33,346 nt of DNA from Lachnospiraceae bacterium. Its GTDB lineage: Bacteria > Bacillota > Clostridia > Lachnospirales > Lachnospiraceae. The notes beneath the pieces were generated by a model, which did not search any database, was not told the origin of the DNA, and saw only the letters and a program-made list of their open reading frames with translations. Each line of letters starts with the position of its first letter. Positions within the stretch are counted from its first letter, which is position 1. This document shows, piece after piece, positions 25,271 to 32,985 of this stretch. The stretch is from assembly GCA_017437065.1 (NCBI GenBank), contig JAFSBX010000044.1, positions 1-33,346 of the forward strand, given 5' to 3'. A program made the translations under genes and the position numbers.

Positions 25271-25987
25271 TCAAACTGTCAATTCCGAAATTGGTTTAGA
25301 TTCCCCCGCCAATAACTCATCAAATAGCATCTTCGCAGCTTGTTCCAATTTCCTTCTCTCTTCGATATCGTCATAAGCATTTTCTTTTCCATCAATTGCC
25401 CTATTAACATTGATACCAAACAGACCATCTCTATTGCAATAGAAAAAAATCTGTTTCACTCCATTCATTTTAAAGCTTGCTTCCGAAGTTCCTTCCGGAT
25501 AAAGTTTCGTCATCTGAATTTTATCGTAAGAAAGTGCCGCAACAAAAGAAATGTAATGCTTTTTCGTCATATCATGTTCAATACGCACATAATACTCATC
25601 TTCAACTCTTTCAATAAAAATCTTATGGTTCTCATCCGTCTCCTCAGCTTGAGATGGTGTAAGCAACACTCCGTGACAATTGATTACTGCTTCGCCCATA
25701 CAATGAATTATATTTCCGCAGATTGGACATACATAGAACTTTGAACGCATCATATTCGCTGATACATTTACATTACTGACTGCATTTCCGGTTAGAAGTT
25801 CTGTAATTGATATTCCAAATACCTTAGCTATCGGTTCTAATAATGATATATCCGGATATCCTTTTGCGGTCTCCCACTTTGAAATGGTCCTATCCGAAAC
25901 ACATAATTTTTCAGCAAGCTCTGCCTGTGTCAAATGATGTTTTTCCCGCAGTTCCTTAATAACTGCCCCTGTAACATATTGATTCAT
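25271..25987 (-). CDS. XRE-family regulator fused to a desulfoferrodoxin-like domain
   Basis: 238 residues. Residues 5-65 are a Cro/C1-type helix-turn-helix (LREKHHLTQAELAEKLCVSDRTISKWE). Residues 84-195 follow the layout of class I superoxide reductase: a desulforedoxin-like part with CPICGN (Cys87, Cys90) and NCHG (Cys104, where the family has two adjacent cysteines), then the iron-site part with His121 (ENHKIFIERV), His138 (EHDM), His144 (KHYISF) and Cys184 (YCNRDG). The fifth ligand, the His of CNxHG, is Asp187. So four of five catalytic iron ligands and three of four zinc/iron cysteines remain. It could sense metal, superoxide or redox state; catalysis is doubtful. A helical tail follows. 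ATG 25987 has a GGAGG site. Its targets are unknown; no partner gene is adjacent apart from the broken HAD gene. Confidence 0.85.
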   Translation of the reverse strand: MNQYVTGAVIKELREKHHLTQAELAEKLCVSDRTISKWETAKGYPDISLLEPIAKVFGISITELLTGNAVSNVNVSANMMRSKFYVCPICGNIIHCMGEAVINCHGVLLTPSQAEETDENHKIFIERVEDEYYVRIEHDMTKKHYISFVAALSYDKIQMTKLYPEGTSEASFKMNGVKQIFFYCNRDGLFGINVNRAIDGKENAYDDIEERRKLEQAAKMLFDELLAGESKPISELTV

Positions 25988-26030
25988 TCTCTCTTACCTC
26001 CTATGCAAATATCATAAGCGTAGAAAGCTG

Positions 26031-26053
26031 TTTTTACTACCTACGTAAAGTAG
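26031..26053. promoter_or_regulatory. Weak dyad upstream of the HTH-desulfoferrodoxin gene
   Basis: CTAC-C-TACGTA-AA-GTAG, an interrupted palindrome centred on TACGTA, about 50 nt before the start codon. A candidate site for autoregulation; the match is short and the arms are uneven. Confidence 0.25.
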
Positions 26054-26083
26054 AGAGACTTTGTGTTTTCTTTCCAAACTATA

Positions 26084-26959
26084 TTAAAAATCAAAAATTG
26101 ACAATTGTTCTCCCGCCAGCTTATCCTCAAATTCTGCCATATATGCAAACAGCTTATCCGTATTACAAACTATTTTGTTCTCCCTACAAAATTTATGTAC
26201 CAAGCCATTCAGATACTTTCGATTCAGCGAAGGCACCATATAAGCATCCCCATAAGTTTTTCTATAACGCTCTTTCAATCCGGGAAAATGTGCATCCAAT
26301 GTTTTATAATAATACTGCCTGTCTCCATCTCTCAAAGTCATCCCAATATCAAAAAACATAAGCCCATAACACTTTGCCTGTTTTGCATAATTTAAAATAC
26401 CGCAAATATTTTCTTCCGTATCATTGATAAAAGGCAACATCGGTGTCATCCAGCAGATAGTCGGTATGCCTTCTTCTTTCATGATATTCAGTACTTCCGC
26501 CCTCCGGCTCGTAACGCAAACGTTGGGTTCTACAATTTTACACAATTCATCATCATAAGTTGTAAGTGTCATCTGCACTACACACTTTGTCTTTCTGTTG
26601 ATGCTTTTTAGCAAATCCAAGTCCCTTAAAATAATATCCGACTTCGTCTGGATTGCCAATCCGAAGCCATATTCGTCAATCAACTCCAGACAATGCCTCG
26701 TCAGTTTTAAATCCTTTTCCAAATGGAGATACGGGTCACTCATGGCTCCGGTTCCAATCATACACTTCTTTCTCTTGCTTTTCAGTGCTTTTTCCAAAAG
26801 CTGTGGTGCATTCACTTTTACTTCAATATCTTCAAAATCATGTTTCATTTGGTAACAGGTACTTCTGGCATCACAATAAATGCATCCATGAGAACAGCCA
26901 CGGTAAATATTCATACCATTCTGCGCCGATAAAATTCCTTTTACCTGTACCTCATGCAT
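26084..26959 (-). CDS. Radical SAM protein, SPL/Rv2578c-like
   Basis: 291 residues. CSHGCIYC (Cys22, 26, 29) is the radical SAM 4Fe-4S motif in a CxxxCxxC arrangement, followed by IGTGAMSDPYLHLEKDLKLTRHCLELI, GLAIQTKSDIILRDLDLL and TLTTYDDELCKIVEPNVCVTSRRAEVL, the pattern of the group annotated SPL-family or Rv2578c-like. Spore photoproduct lyase repairs UV lesions, but this subgroup is shorter and its substrate is not established. ATG 26959 follows GGAGG. It is flanked by the GyrI-like gene upstream and the HTH regulator downstream, all on one strand. Confidence 0.88.
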   Translation of the reverse strand: MHEVQVKGILSAQNGMNIYRGCSHGCIYCDARSTCYQMKHDFEDIEVKVNAPQLLEKALKSKRKKCMIGTGAMSDPYLHLEKDLKLTRHCLELIDEYGFGLAIQTKSDIILRDLDLLKSINRKTKCVVQMTLTTYDDELCKIVEPNVCVTSRRAEVLNIMKEEGIPTICWMTPMLPFINDTEENICGILNYAKQAKCYGLMFFDIGMTLRDGDRQYYYKTLDAHFPGLKERYRKTYGDAYMVPSLNRKYLNGLVHKFCRENKIVCNTDKLFAYMAEFEDKLAGEQLSIFDF

Positions 26960-27054
26960 ACCGTCGTCCTCCTTCGCTACTTTTTTCCTTTTTGTTACCT
27001 CTTACTGATTTCATCACATCAAAATTTCATGGCAGTATGTCACAAAAATGAATT

Positions 27055-27690
27055 TTATTTTAATTTCTTAATCGGATGTCTTACAACCGTTTTTAATTTA
27101 TTGATATCACATCTTCTTGGATCACTCAAATAAACTTCATGATGAAATCTGCCTTCAGTCATGTCTATTGCATAACCCTCCTCCATCGCATAAGCATCCA
27201 TCATTTCGATGGTTGCCGGCTCATTATCATAAGAACCGATATGCATACACTGCACACAGACTCCCTCGTCATAAGTCAAAAATTCTACTTTTGAAAAATC
27301 CGTCTTTTTCTTTTTTGTTGCCTCATCCACTGCCCAATCAAAATCCTCTTTCGTCACAAAATCCGGCAATCTTATCATCGAAATAAACCGGAAGTTCTCC
27401 TTATGATTATAATCAATTCCTTTGACCCCGTCCTGCCACCACAAGCCTTCCAAAGGAGGCACTACATATTCAAAGTATCCGTCGATTTTATGGTCACCTT
27501 TATAGCTCATTTTAATCGTAAATGCAATTCCATATAATAAAGCGACAGACTGCTTATACTCACCCTCTTCCTGATTCGGATTCCCCTTTCCCCGAACCGC
27601 AATGTAATTCATTTTCGGAATTGTAACAATTCCCGGTTTATTTTTAGGCATATAAAATTCTTTGTATTCTTTCTTATAATCAAATGCCAT
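27055..27690 (-). CDS. GyrI-like small-molecule-binding domain protein
   Basis: 211 residues from ATG 27690, behind GAGGGGAG; the frame extends 12 codons upstream without a better site. The sequence GIVTIPKMNYIAVRGKGNPN and YEYVVPPLEGLWWQDG fit the stand-alone GyrI-like (COG4832-type) family, related to effector-binding domains of AraC/MerR-type regulators that bind hydrophobic compounds. There is no DNA-binding domain. It lies directly after a WYL regulator, a pairing often seen in Firmicutes, with a dyad in its promoter region. Confidence 0.8.
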   Translation of the reverse strand: MAFDYKKEYKEFYMPKNKPGIVTIPKMNYIAVRGKGNPNQEEGEYKQSVALLYGIAFTIKMSYKGDHKIDGYFEYVVPPLEGLWWQDGVKGIDYNHKENFRFISMIRLPDFVTKEDFDWAVDEATKKKKTDFSKVEFLTYDEGVCVQCMHIGSYDNEPATIEMMDAYAMEEGYAIDMTEGRFHHEVYLSDPRRCDINKLKTVVRHPIKKLK

Positions 27691-27768
27691 GTATAATCTC
27701 CCCTCTAAAACTCCCATCCAATTCAAAAAAGTGGCTTTGTCACTTCGCTCTGAACAATTTTTGATACT

Positions 27769-27804
27769 ATTATATCACCCATAATATGACAACAGCATGT
27801 CACA
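27769..27804 (-). promoter_or_regulatory. Promoter and candidate operator of the GyrI-like gene
   Basis: A dyad of TGACA (27787-27791) and TGTCA (27798-27802) with a 6-nt spacer, extended to seven of eight positions, sits immediately after the WYL regulator stop and upstream of a -10 TATAAT (27769-27774). The dyad covers the -35 region, where no good -35 is seen, which would fit an activator or repressor site for the neighbouring WYL protein (inference). Confidence 0.45.
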
Positions 27805-28710
27805 TTATAAATATTGTGCCATGCTTCTCTTTAACCTTTCCTTTATCTTCTCTATTACATCTGTTGGTGAAATTACCTGTATGTACTCTCCGAAAGATAA
27901 TATAAATCCATATACCCATTCTCCGTCAGGATAAGCCGTCTTTACCCTGAAATCCCCATTTTCTGTTACACTAATCTCATCACTGTCAAATTCATCATAT
28001 ACCCGATATGCCATAGATTTATCTATTTCCAGTTCTAGACAAATAATCTTCGATTCCTGCTGTTTCTGTTCACTTGTTTCTCTTGGCATCTCCCTTATAA
28101 AAGTTTCTTCCAACAATTGCAAATTCTTTATTCTCGTAACTTTAAAGAAACGGTAATCCTTTTTTCTCTCTTCGTATGCCATCACGTACCATGCTTTATG
28201 CTTAAAGCATATTTGTAGCGGTTCCACTTTTCTTTTTGATTTTTCGCCATAGGAATTATAATAATCAAATTCTATCTTTCTCTCTTCTAATACCGCCTGC
28301 TTGATGATACTAAAGAAATCATTTTGCTCCGAACGATTACTCCAGTCAGAAAAATCAATACTGATCCATTCTTTTCCCTTACTTTGGAATATACGTTGCA
28401 TTTTATCAGACAGTTCTGCATCATCCGCTTCATAAACTCCAAGCTTTTTCATACTCTGTAGCGCAAATAAAATTTGATTTTGCTCTTCCTTTGATAATAA
28501 AGACTTATCTAATTTGTAGTTCTCTAATAAATGAATTCCACCGTTTTTTCCTTTACTGGCATAAATCGGAATGTTAAAAGAACTCAGTAAGTCGATGTCT
28601 CTGTATATCGTTCTCGTCGAGACTTCAAACCGCTCCGCAAGCTCTTTTGCCGTAACAGAATCTTCCGATAATAATGTATATACAATTCCAAATAATCTTT
28701 CGTTCTTCAT
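27805..28710 (-). CDS. YafY-type WYL-domain transcriptional regulator
   Basis: 301 residues from ATG 28710, preceded by AAAGGAG; the frame continues upstream but the helix-turn-helix starts here. The N-terminal winged helix is KNERLFGIVYTLLSEDSVTAKELAERFEVSTRTIYRDIDLLSSFNIPI; the WYL domain follows, with KIEFDYYNSYGEKSKRKVEPLQICFKHKAWYVMAYEE and a C-terminal WCX part. WYL regulators bind nucleic-acid-derived or other small ligands. Its position just before the GyrI-like gene, with a dyad between them, suggests it controls that gene. Confidence 0.9.
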   Translation of the reverse strand: MKNERLFGIVYTLLSEDSVTAKELAERFEVSTRTIYRDIDLLSSFNIPIYASKGKNGGIHLLENYKLDKSLLSKEEQNQILFALQSMKKLGVYEADDAELSDKMQRIFQSKGKEWISIDFSDWSNRSEQNDFFSIIKQAVLEERKIEFDYYNSYGEKSKRKVEPLQICFKHKAWYVMAYEERKKDYRFFKVTRIKNLQLLEETFIREMPRETSEQKQQESKIICLELEIDKSMAYRVYDEFDSDEISVTENGDFRVKTAYPDGEWVYGFILSFGEYIQVISPTDVIEKIKERLKRSMAQYL

Positions 28711-28825
28711 ATAGCTCCTTTTATCTGTGGTTTCATTACGGTATTTCTGCATAAGTGTTACAAAAGGATTTAACGCAAGACGCTCTAGAACAACTCGTCC
28801 AAGTTCCTCACTATTCTAAAACAAA

Positions 28826-29515
28826 TCATACCAACAAATTCTCCGTCCCCAGATTGTACGGACATGCGTCACGACAACTATGACACGATATAACCCATGC
28901 CTGCAATTTTTCGTCATCTCCAAATGCATTATCCCAGCATTTCTGCTGATCTATTTCTTCATTTTCCAGTGCATTCACCGGACATGCCTGTACACATTTA
29001 TTACAATTGTCACAGACATTCTCCAGCACTTCATCCGGTTCAATCTTTGCATCACAAAGGATGCATCCCAACCATACCATGCTTCCAAATTGAGGTGTTA
29101 TTAACAATGTATGACGACCTATAGTTCCCACCCCGGCAGCCTGTGCTGCATGCTTTTGTGAAATAATGGAACGCCATCTGTTTGTATTGTCATCCCATAT
29201 ACTTTCATTTGTAGGAATAGGCACCGAAACTATCCCTCTTTTTTCCAGTTCAATACAAAAATCTAATGCTATGGCATCCATTTTAGGCGTCAACGAGTTT
29301 CTGATTCTTGTATATGGTACCGGCGTATTACACAAAAGTGCGCCTGCCGGAAAACGTACAGCAAATGATATTACCGATTTGCATACCGGAAGGACATCCA
29401 ACGGATGAAACCCCTTAGGTGCATCTTCAAACCGTTCTATACTTGCCACACCACATAAATCCGCACCTAAAGAATACATAATATCTTTAACTTCCTTATT
29501 ATTTATCTTTTGCAT
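28826..29515 (-). CDS. QueG-like protein with two 4Fe-4S clusters
   Basis: 229 residues. The N-terminal part (DIMYSLGADLCGVASIERFEDAPKGFHP, then SVISFAVRF) resembles the cobalamin-binding domain of epoxyqueuosine reductase. The C-terminal part has CDNCNKCVQACP and CHSCRDACPYN, eight cysteines for two clusters. QueG itself is longer and ends in HEAT repeats, which are missing here, so a different reductase with a related fold is likely. It overlaps a short GNAT remnant upstream and lies ahead of the WYL gene. Confidence 0.8.
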   Translation of the reverse strand: MQKINNKEVKDIMYSLGADLCGVASIERFEDAPKGFHPLDVLPVCKSVISFAVRFPAGALLCNTPVPYTRIRNSLTPKMDAIALDFCIELEKRGIVSVPIPTNESIWDDNTNRWRSIISQKHAAQAAGVGTIGRHTLLITPQFGSMVWLGCILCDAKIEPDEVLENVCDNCNKCVQACPVNALENEEIDQQKCWDNAFGDDEKLQAWVISCHSCRDACPYNLGTENLLV

Positions 29516-29592
29516 ATATCAACCTCCTGCTCAAATCTCATATATCGACTAATATCCTTAAAACCATAGCTTTCCCAAAAACGGCAACAACA
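29503..29592 (-). pseudogene. C-terminal shard of a GNAT acetyltransferase
   Basis: An open stretch of about 30 codons reads RFWESYGFKDISRYMRF and a short tail. The FWESYGFKD pattern is the usual last strand of GNAT acetyltransferases (as in FYEKLGFK). There is an in-frame stop just upstream and no start, so it is a leftover of a lost gene. It overlaps the first codons of the QueG-like gene in another frame and carries that gene's ribosome site. Confidence 0.45.
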
Positions 29593-29660
29593 TCATCCAC
29601 CATAAAAAATAAACATCATATTTTCAACCACCTAATGAAAAAATCCTTTTATATATTTCC

Positions 29661-30278
29661 TTATTCTACACTCATCCGAACCAGCTTATGAAATGATTCC
29701 TCTGTCATATGCTTCTTTAATATTTCAATCGCTTCCGCATATTCATTCATAGCTGTTCCATAGGTATCCTTCTTGCACATGCAAAAACCAAAATCGCTAT
29801 ACAATTTAATTGCTCTATACGAACATGGCTGAGTATGTAAATAAATTCTATCCGTTTCCCCAAGTTTCTCAAAAATTTCCAACACTTGTGTAATCATCAT
29901 TCTGGCATAGCCTTTTCCTGCATAAGCATCATCTACAGCCAACCAATGCACCACGGAAACATTATGCTTTCCTTTAGGTTCAAACCATGCAATGCAAGTT
30001 CCTATATATTTACCTGTAACTTTTTCTTTCAAAAAAATACATCTCTTGGACAATTCACTTTTGCTGACTCCAAAACGCTCAATAAAATATTTCATTATGT
30101 CCGTATCCGAAACATCTTTAAATTCGCCTGCTCTCCTCTGCACATCCGCCCAAACAGCTTCCATTCCTTCTATGAAAAATTCTATTTCCATGCCAGATGA
30201 CAAATTACGATATGCCGTTTTTTCAATTCGTTCACATCGCATAATAATGTTTTTGTATTCAATTGAATCATCTATCAC
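29661..30278 (-). CDS. GNAT-family N-acetyltransferase
   Basis: 205 residues, starting at GTG 30278 behind AAGGAG. The acetyl-CoA site is HWLAVDDAYAGKGYARMMI (Q/RxxGxG/A variant YAGKGYA), followed by YLHTQPCSYRAIKLYSDFGF, the closing GNAT strand. The N-terminal 50 residues (IIMRCERIEKTAYRNLSSG) are a family-specific extension. The substrate is unknown. The start overlaps a short coding shard in another frame. Confidence 0.85.
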   Translation of the reverse strand: MIDDSIEYKNIIMRCERIEKTAYRNLSSGMEIEFFIEGMEAVWADVQRRAGEFKDVSDTDIMKYFIERFGVSKSELSKRCIFLKEKVTGKYIGTCIAWFEPKGKHNVSVVHWLAVDDAYAGKGYARMMITQVLEIFEKLGETDRIYLHTQPCSYRAIKLYSDFGFCMCKKDTYGTAMNEYAEAIEILKKHMTEESFHKLVRMSVE

Positions 30279-30351
30279 GTTCCAACCACTCCTTTAGTAA
30301 TTTTGCTTTTTTCTGATAGCAATATAATTCCTTAATCGTTCCGATGTCAAA
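30268..30351 (-). pseudogene. Short C-terminal coding shard of an unknown gene
   Basis: A 27-codon open stretch ending in KELYCYQKKAKLLKEWLERDR then stop, with an in-frame stop upstream and no start. The amphipathic lysine/leucine-rich ending looks like a real protein C-terminus. It overlaps the start of the GNAT gene at 30278. I cannot name the family. Confidence 0.3.
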
Positions 30352-30373
30352 TTATCTCCAACATTCAATTTGT

Positions 30374-30832
30374 TTATTTCTTCAAATATAAATTATATTC
30401 ATACGCATCGCCCTGATACTCTTCTTGTTTTCTAAGTAGAAATTCATTAAATTCCAACGCTTGGTACATATGAATTGCTCTAACATTATCATCTTCCACT
30501 CCAACAGTAAATTCACAATATCCTTGTTCTTTTAGTGTAGCTAGAACTGTTTTTAAGAGATATGTTCCGTATCCTTTATTCTGAAAATCTTCCCGAACCC
30601 TAAACGCAAACATATACGCTCGTCTGCCTCGTATAGCAAAATTTTCATCATAACTTTCATACATTACGCGAAGCTCACCTACTAAAACATCTTTATCATA
30701 TAAGACAAAAATATCAATAATCCCATTTTGAATATCATGTGTACATTCAGATATCATTTGTTCAACATTGTTATAAGCAAATAGCTTCGTCAAAATACAT
30801 AAATCATGTACTGCCAATTTTTCTATCTTCAC
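30374..30832 (-). CDS. GNAT-family N-acetyltransferase (second)
   Basis: 152 residues, GTG start at 30832 with AGGTGA 6 nt upstream. The acetyl-CoA loop is FRVREDFQNKGYGTYLLKTVL (QNKGYG), followed by FTVGVEDDNVRAIHMYQALEF, the canonical GNAT ending. The substrate is unknown. It is unlike the other GNAT here in the N-terminal half, so the two are not recent duplicates. Confidence 0.9.
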   Translation of the reverse strand: MKIEKLAVHDLCILTKLFAYNNVEQMISECTHDIQNGIIDIFVLYDKDVLVGELRVMYESYDENFAIRGRRAYMFAFRVREDFQNKGYGTYLLKTVLATLKEQGYCEFTVGVEDDNVRAIHMYQALEFNEFLLRKQEEYQGDAYEYNLYLKK

Positions 30833-30882
30833 CTTAACTCACCTATAAATTTAACTTTACTAAAACAACTTGTTAATTGTTT

Positions 30883-31384
30883 CTATATTCCATATTCACT
30901 AATACCTTTTATAACTTCTATAAATTCCTGTAAATCACTGTATTGTATCTGCATTTTGTCTAAATATATTTCAGCAACCGGACTGCCAGGTACTGCCTCC
31001 TTTAGCAAGACATACGTTCTTGCAATATCATATTCTTTTGGACCTCTGCATATATTGGCAAAGTCTATTACACTGGGTTGGTTTTCAAGTGTAACAATGA
31101 TGTTATACGGATGAAAATCACCATGGCACAATGTATTTCCTTTCGGCAACTTATTAATTCTCTTCAGTAATTCGGAATTCATCATTTTTTTAAGCGTGTT
31201 TTTCATCCACCATAAGAGAAGCAAAACTTTTCCCTTGCACATTCTCCATTATATATCCAAATCTTTCATTTTCTTCTATGTACTCATATATTTGGGGTAC
31301 ATTGTTCATTACACTATTAACCATCTTTCCGTTTTTTTCTATTTCATCAGAACGAATTTCACATTTTATATTTTGACAAATCAT
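30883..31384 (-). pseudogene. Aminoglycoside/choline phosphotransferase-like gene, frameshifted and 5'-truncated
   Basis: Two frames together encode the C-terminal two thirds of a protein-kinase-like phosphotransferase. The first (31384-31190) has PQIYEYIEENERFGYIMENVQGKSFASL, the hinge region; the second (about 31225-30883) has LCHGDFHPYNIIV (catalytic loop, HGD-N) and VIDFANICRGPKEYDIART (metal-binding IDF). They join near 31194-31208, in A-rich DNA where a one-base change would restore the frame. The glycine-rich and Lys-containing N-lobe is missing or unrecognisable, so the gene is doubly damaged. It overlaps the upstream gene stop by 4 bp. Confidence 0.75.
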
Positions 31385-31830
31385 ATTACGGCAATGCTGA
31401 TAATAACTTTACAATAATCATTCTCTTCATCCCAAACAGCATAATCCTCAATGGTTGGTACATCTCTTTGTGTTATAACATTTTTATCAATTAACTCCGC
31501 ATGAATATACTGCCACGCATTGCCCAAAACGTTATCACTAATTTTTCCTTCCGTAACCAATTCAATCCACTTAGATTCAGGATAATGAACTACCTCATAA
31601 TTCTCCACTTTATCCAATTCTGTGAAAAATCCAACCATATTATCGTTATGCCCTTTTTCATCAAATCCGAAGCATAAACCTAATGTTACTTTGCTTTCAC
31701 CTGCTATTTGCTGCATTCTTTCCATGCTGCCATCAGCTTTAACAATTCCCCATACACCACCAGCCCATTCAGTCACTGCTCTTATGCCTGCCACATTAAA
31801 TGCTTCTTTTGTTACATTTCTGTATTCCAT
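31381..31830 (-). CDS. GyrI-like/effector-binding domain protein
   Basis: 149 residues, ATG 31830 behind GGAGGG. The pattern FNVAGIRAVTEWAGGVWGIV, LGLCFGFDEKGHNDN and NYEVVHYPESKWIELV resembles the AraC-type effector-binding (GyrI-like) domain without its DNA-binding part, a type common as resistance-like cargo in mobile and accessory regions. A second member of the superfamily in the window (the other is at 27055-27690), but the two are not closely similar. Confidence 0.72.
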   Translation of the reverse strand: MEYRNVTKEAFNVAGIRAVTEWAGGVWGIVKADGSMERMQQIAGESKVTLGLCFGFDEKGHNDNMVGFFTELDKVENYEVVHYPESKWIELVTEGKISDNVLGNAWQYIHAELIDKNVITQRDVPTIEDYAVWDEENDYCKVIISIAVI

Positions 31831-31873
31831 AAATACCCTCCATCACATTCCATTCAGTAATACTCTTTTGACT

Positions 31874-32149
31874 CTATCTAACTTCTTTATATAAAGAATA
31901 ATAATCTGCTTCCATATTATCTTGTTGTTGCTTATACCATCGCATTGCATCATCCAGTGCCTTGTTATAAACAATTGGTGCCAACTGCTCGACGAACAAA
32001 TCTAATATTTTCCCACTTGTTCTTAACCCTGCAGCTTCACTCCAAATAGTATTATGCATTTCACTATCTGCTTTGTCTGCTTTATGTAGTTCGCTATCTT
32101 GTAACCAATAGTTATCAGCCTTCTGAAATACAAACGGTATTCTTTTCAT
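31874..32149 (-). CDS. DUF2164-like small protein
   Basis: 91 residues, ATG 32149 behind AAAGG. The C-terminal half (GKILDLFVEQLAPIVYNKALDDAMRWYKQQ) fits the DUF2164 pattern of a helical protein with LLDF...EIGPYxYNxGVxDA. The N-terminal half (polar, KADKADSEMHNTIW) is different from DUF2164, so the assignment is partial. Function unknown. Confidence 0.5.
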   Translation of the reverse strand: MKRIPFVFQKADNYWLQDSELHKADKADSEMHNTIWSEAAGLRTSGKILDLFVEQLAPIVYNKALDDAMRWYKQQQDNMEADYYSLYKEVR

Positions 32150-32163
32150 ATATGTAACCTTTC

Positions 32164-32532
32164 TTATCTCGATACTTCTTCCAATTTATAGATATACTTA
32201 AACTGCATCAAATCAGATGAATCCGATTCCTGCCCTTCAAGTTCCTCTTTCAATGAGTTATCCTTATCAATAATAAAAAAAATACACCCGCATCCATACT
32301 TAGCAGCTTGTGGCATAAAATAATCAGCTACCCATTTTGTATCTTCCGGTACATTTTCAAATCCACTCCGAGTATCTGCGACATAATTACACTGGTACTG
32401 CTTTATGATTTTTAATGCATATTCCAAAGGTTTTCTGTAATCATCATAACTACAAAACTTCTTCCATTTCACAAATACCACATTATAATTTTCCTCATAT
32501 TTCACATCACAATATTCCGATGAATACATCAT
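32164..32532 (-). CDS. Hypothetical protein, possibly STAS-like
   Basis: 122 residues, starting at either ATG of an ATGATG pair behind GGAGG. The middle (DDYRKPLEYALKIIKQYQCNYVADTRSG, then FMPQAAKYGCGCIFFII) has the alternating strand-helix pattern of SpoIIAA/STAS-like domains seen in small stand-alone proteins. No catalytic residues are evident. The family is not firmly recognised. Confidence 0.6.
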   Translation of the reverse strand: MMYSSEYCDVKYEENYNVVFVKWKKFCSYDDYRKPLEYALKIIKQYQCNYVADTRSGFENVPEDTKWVADYFMPQAAKYGCGCIFFIIDKDNSLKEELEGQESDSSDLMQFKYIYKLEEVSR

Positions 32533-32550
32533 TACTACCTCCGAAAATAA

Positions 32551-32982
32551 CTAACCAAGAATTTTATCCATACTATGGTACACAAATGGTATATACATAC
32601 ATAACAAAGTTGCACGCTCCCACAATCCCTCGTTTACAAAAACGGTTTCTTTAAATTCTTTCTTATCCCCCATAATAAAGAAAGCAAAAAATACAATTGC
32701 TAGTATAAAAACTACCACGCAGACAATTCCAAACGCAATATCGCCCATTTCAAATGCAAGAATTGCACTCAACAAAGGAAAGAATAATAATGTCATAAAT
32801 CCAATCGCAGCTCCTGCACCATGTATTTTAGATGCAATTGTCACTACATCCTTCGATTCATTTACACTAAACAATCCGGACAAGATACCTGCTCCTATGG
32901 CAAATGTTAGTATGGATATTAACTGTAATATTGCCACTATCATTGATTCTGGACTTCCCAATGCACTCATCACCATTTCCAT
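32551..32982 (-). CDS. DUF998-like membrane protein, probably 5'-truncated
   Basis: 143 residues with three or four hydrophobic segments (about 15-38, 57-75, 82-108, and a weaker one near the end). SALGSP near the start, HGAGAAIGFMTLLFFPLL and GLWERATLL near the end fit the DUF998 family, whose members are about 200 residues and begin with one more membrane helix before the SALG motif. That first helix is absent; an in-frame stop lies just upstream and the ribosome site is poor. It may be a remnant rather than a working gene. Confidence 0.65.
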   Translation of the reverse strand: MEMVMSALGSPESMIVAILQLISILTFAIGAGILSGLFSVNESKDVVTIASKIHGAGAAIGFMTLLFFPLLSAILAFEMGDIAFGIVCVVVFILAIVFFAFFIMGDKKEFKETVFVNEGLWERATLLCMYIPFVYHSMDKILG

Positions 32983-32985
32983 AAT

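Noticed and set aside
27727-27745. AAGTG/CACTT hairpin followed by T's in the GyrI-like leader as an attenuator
   Set aside because: The stem is only 5 bp and AT-poor pairing is weak; not distinguishable from chance.
28711-28816. Upstream in-frame extension of the WYL regulator as part of the protein
   Set aside because: The frame is open but the helix-turn-helix begins at ATG 28710, which has the only good ribosome site.
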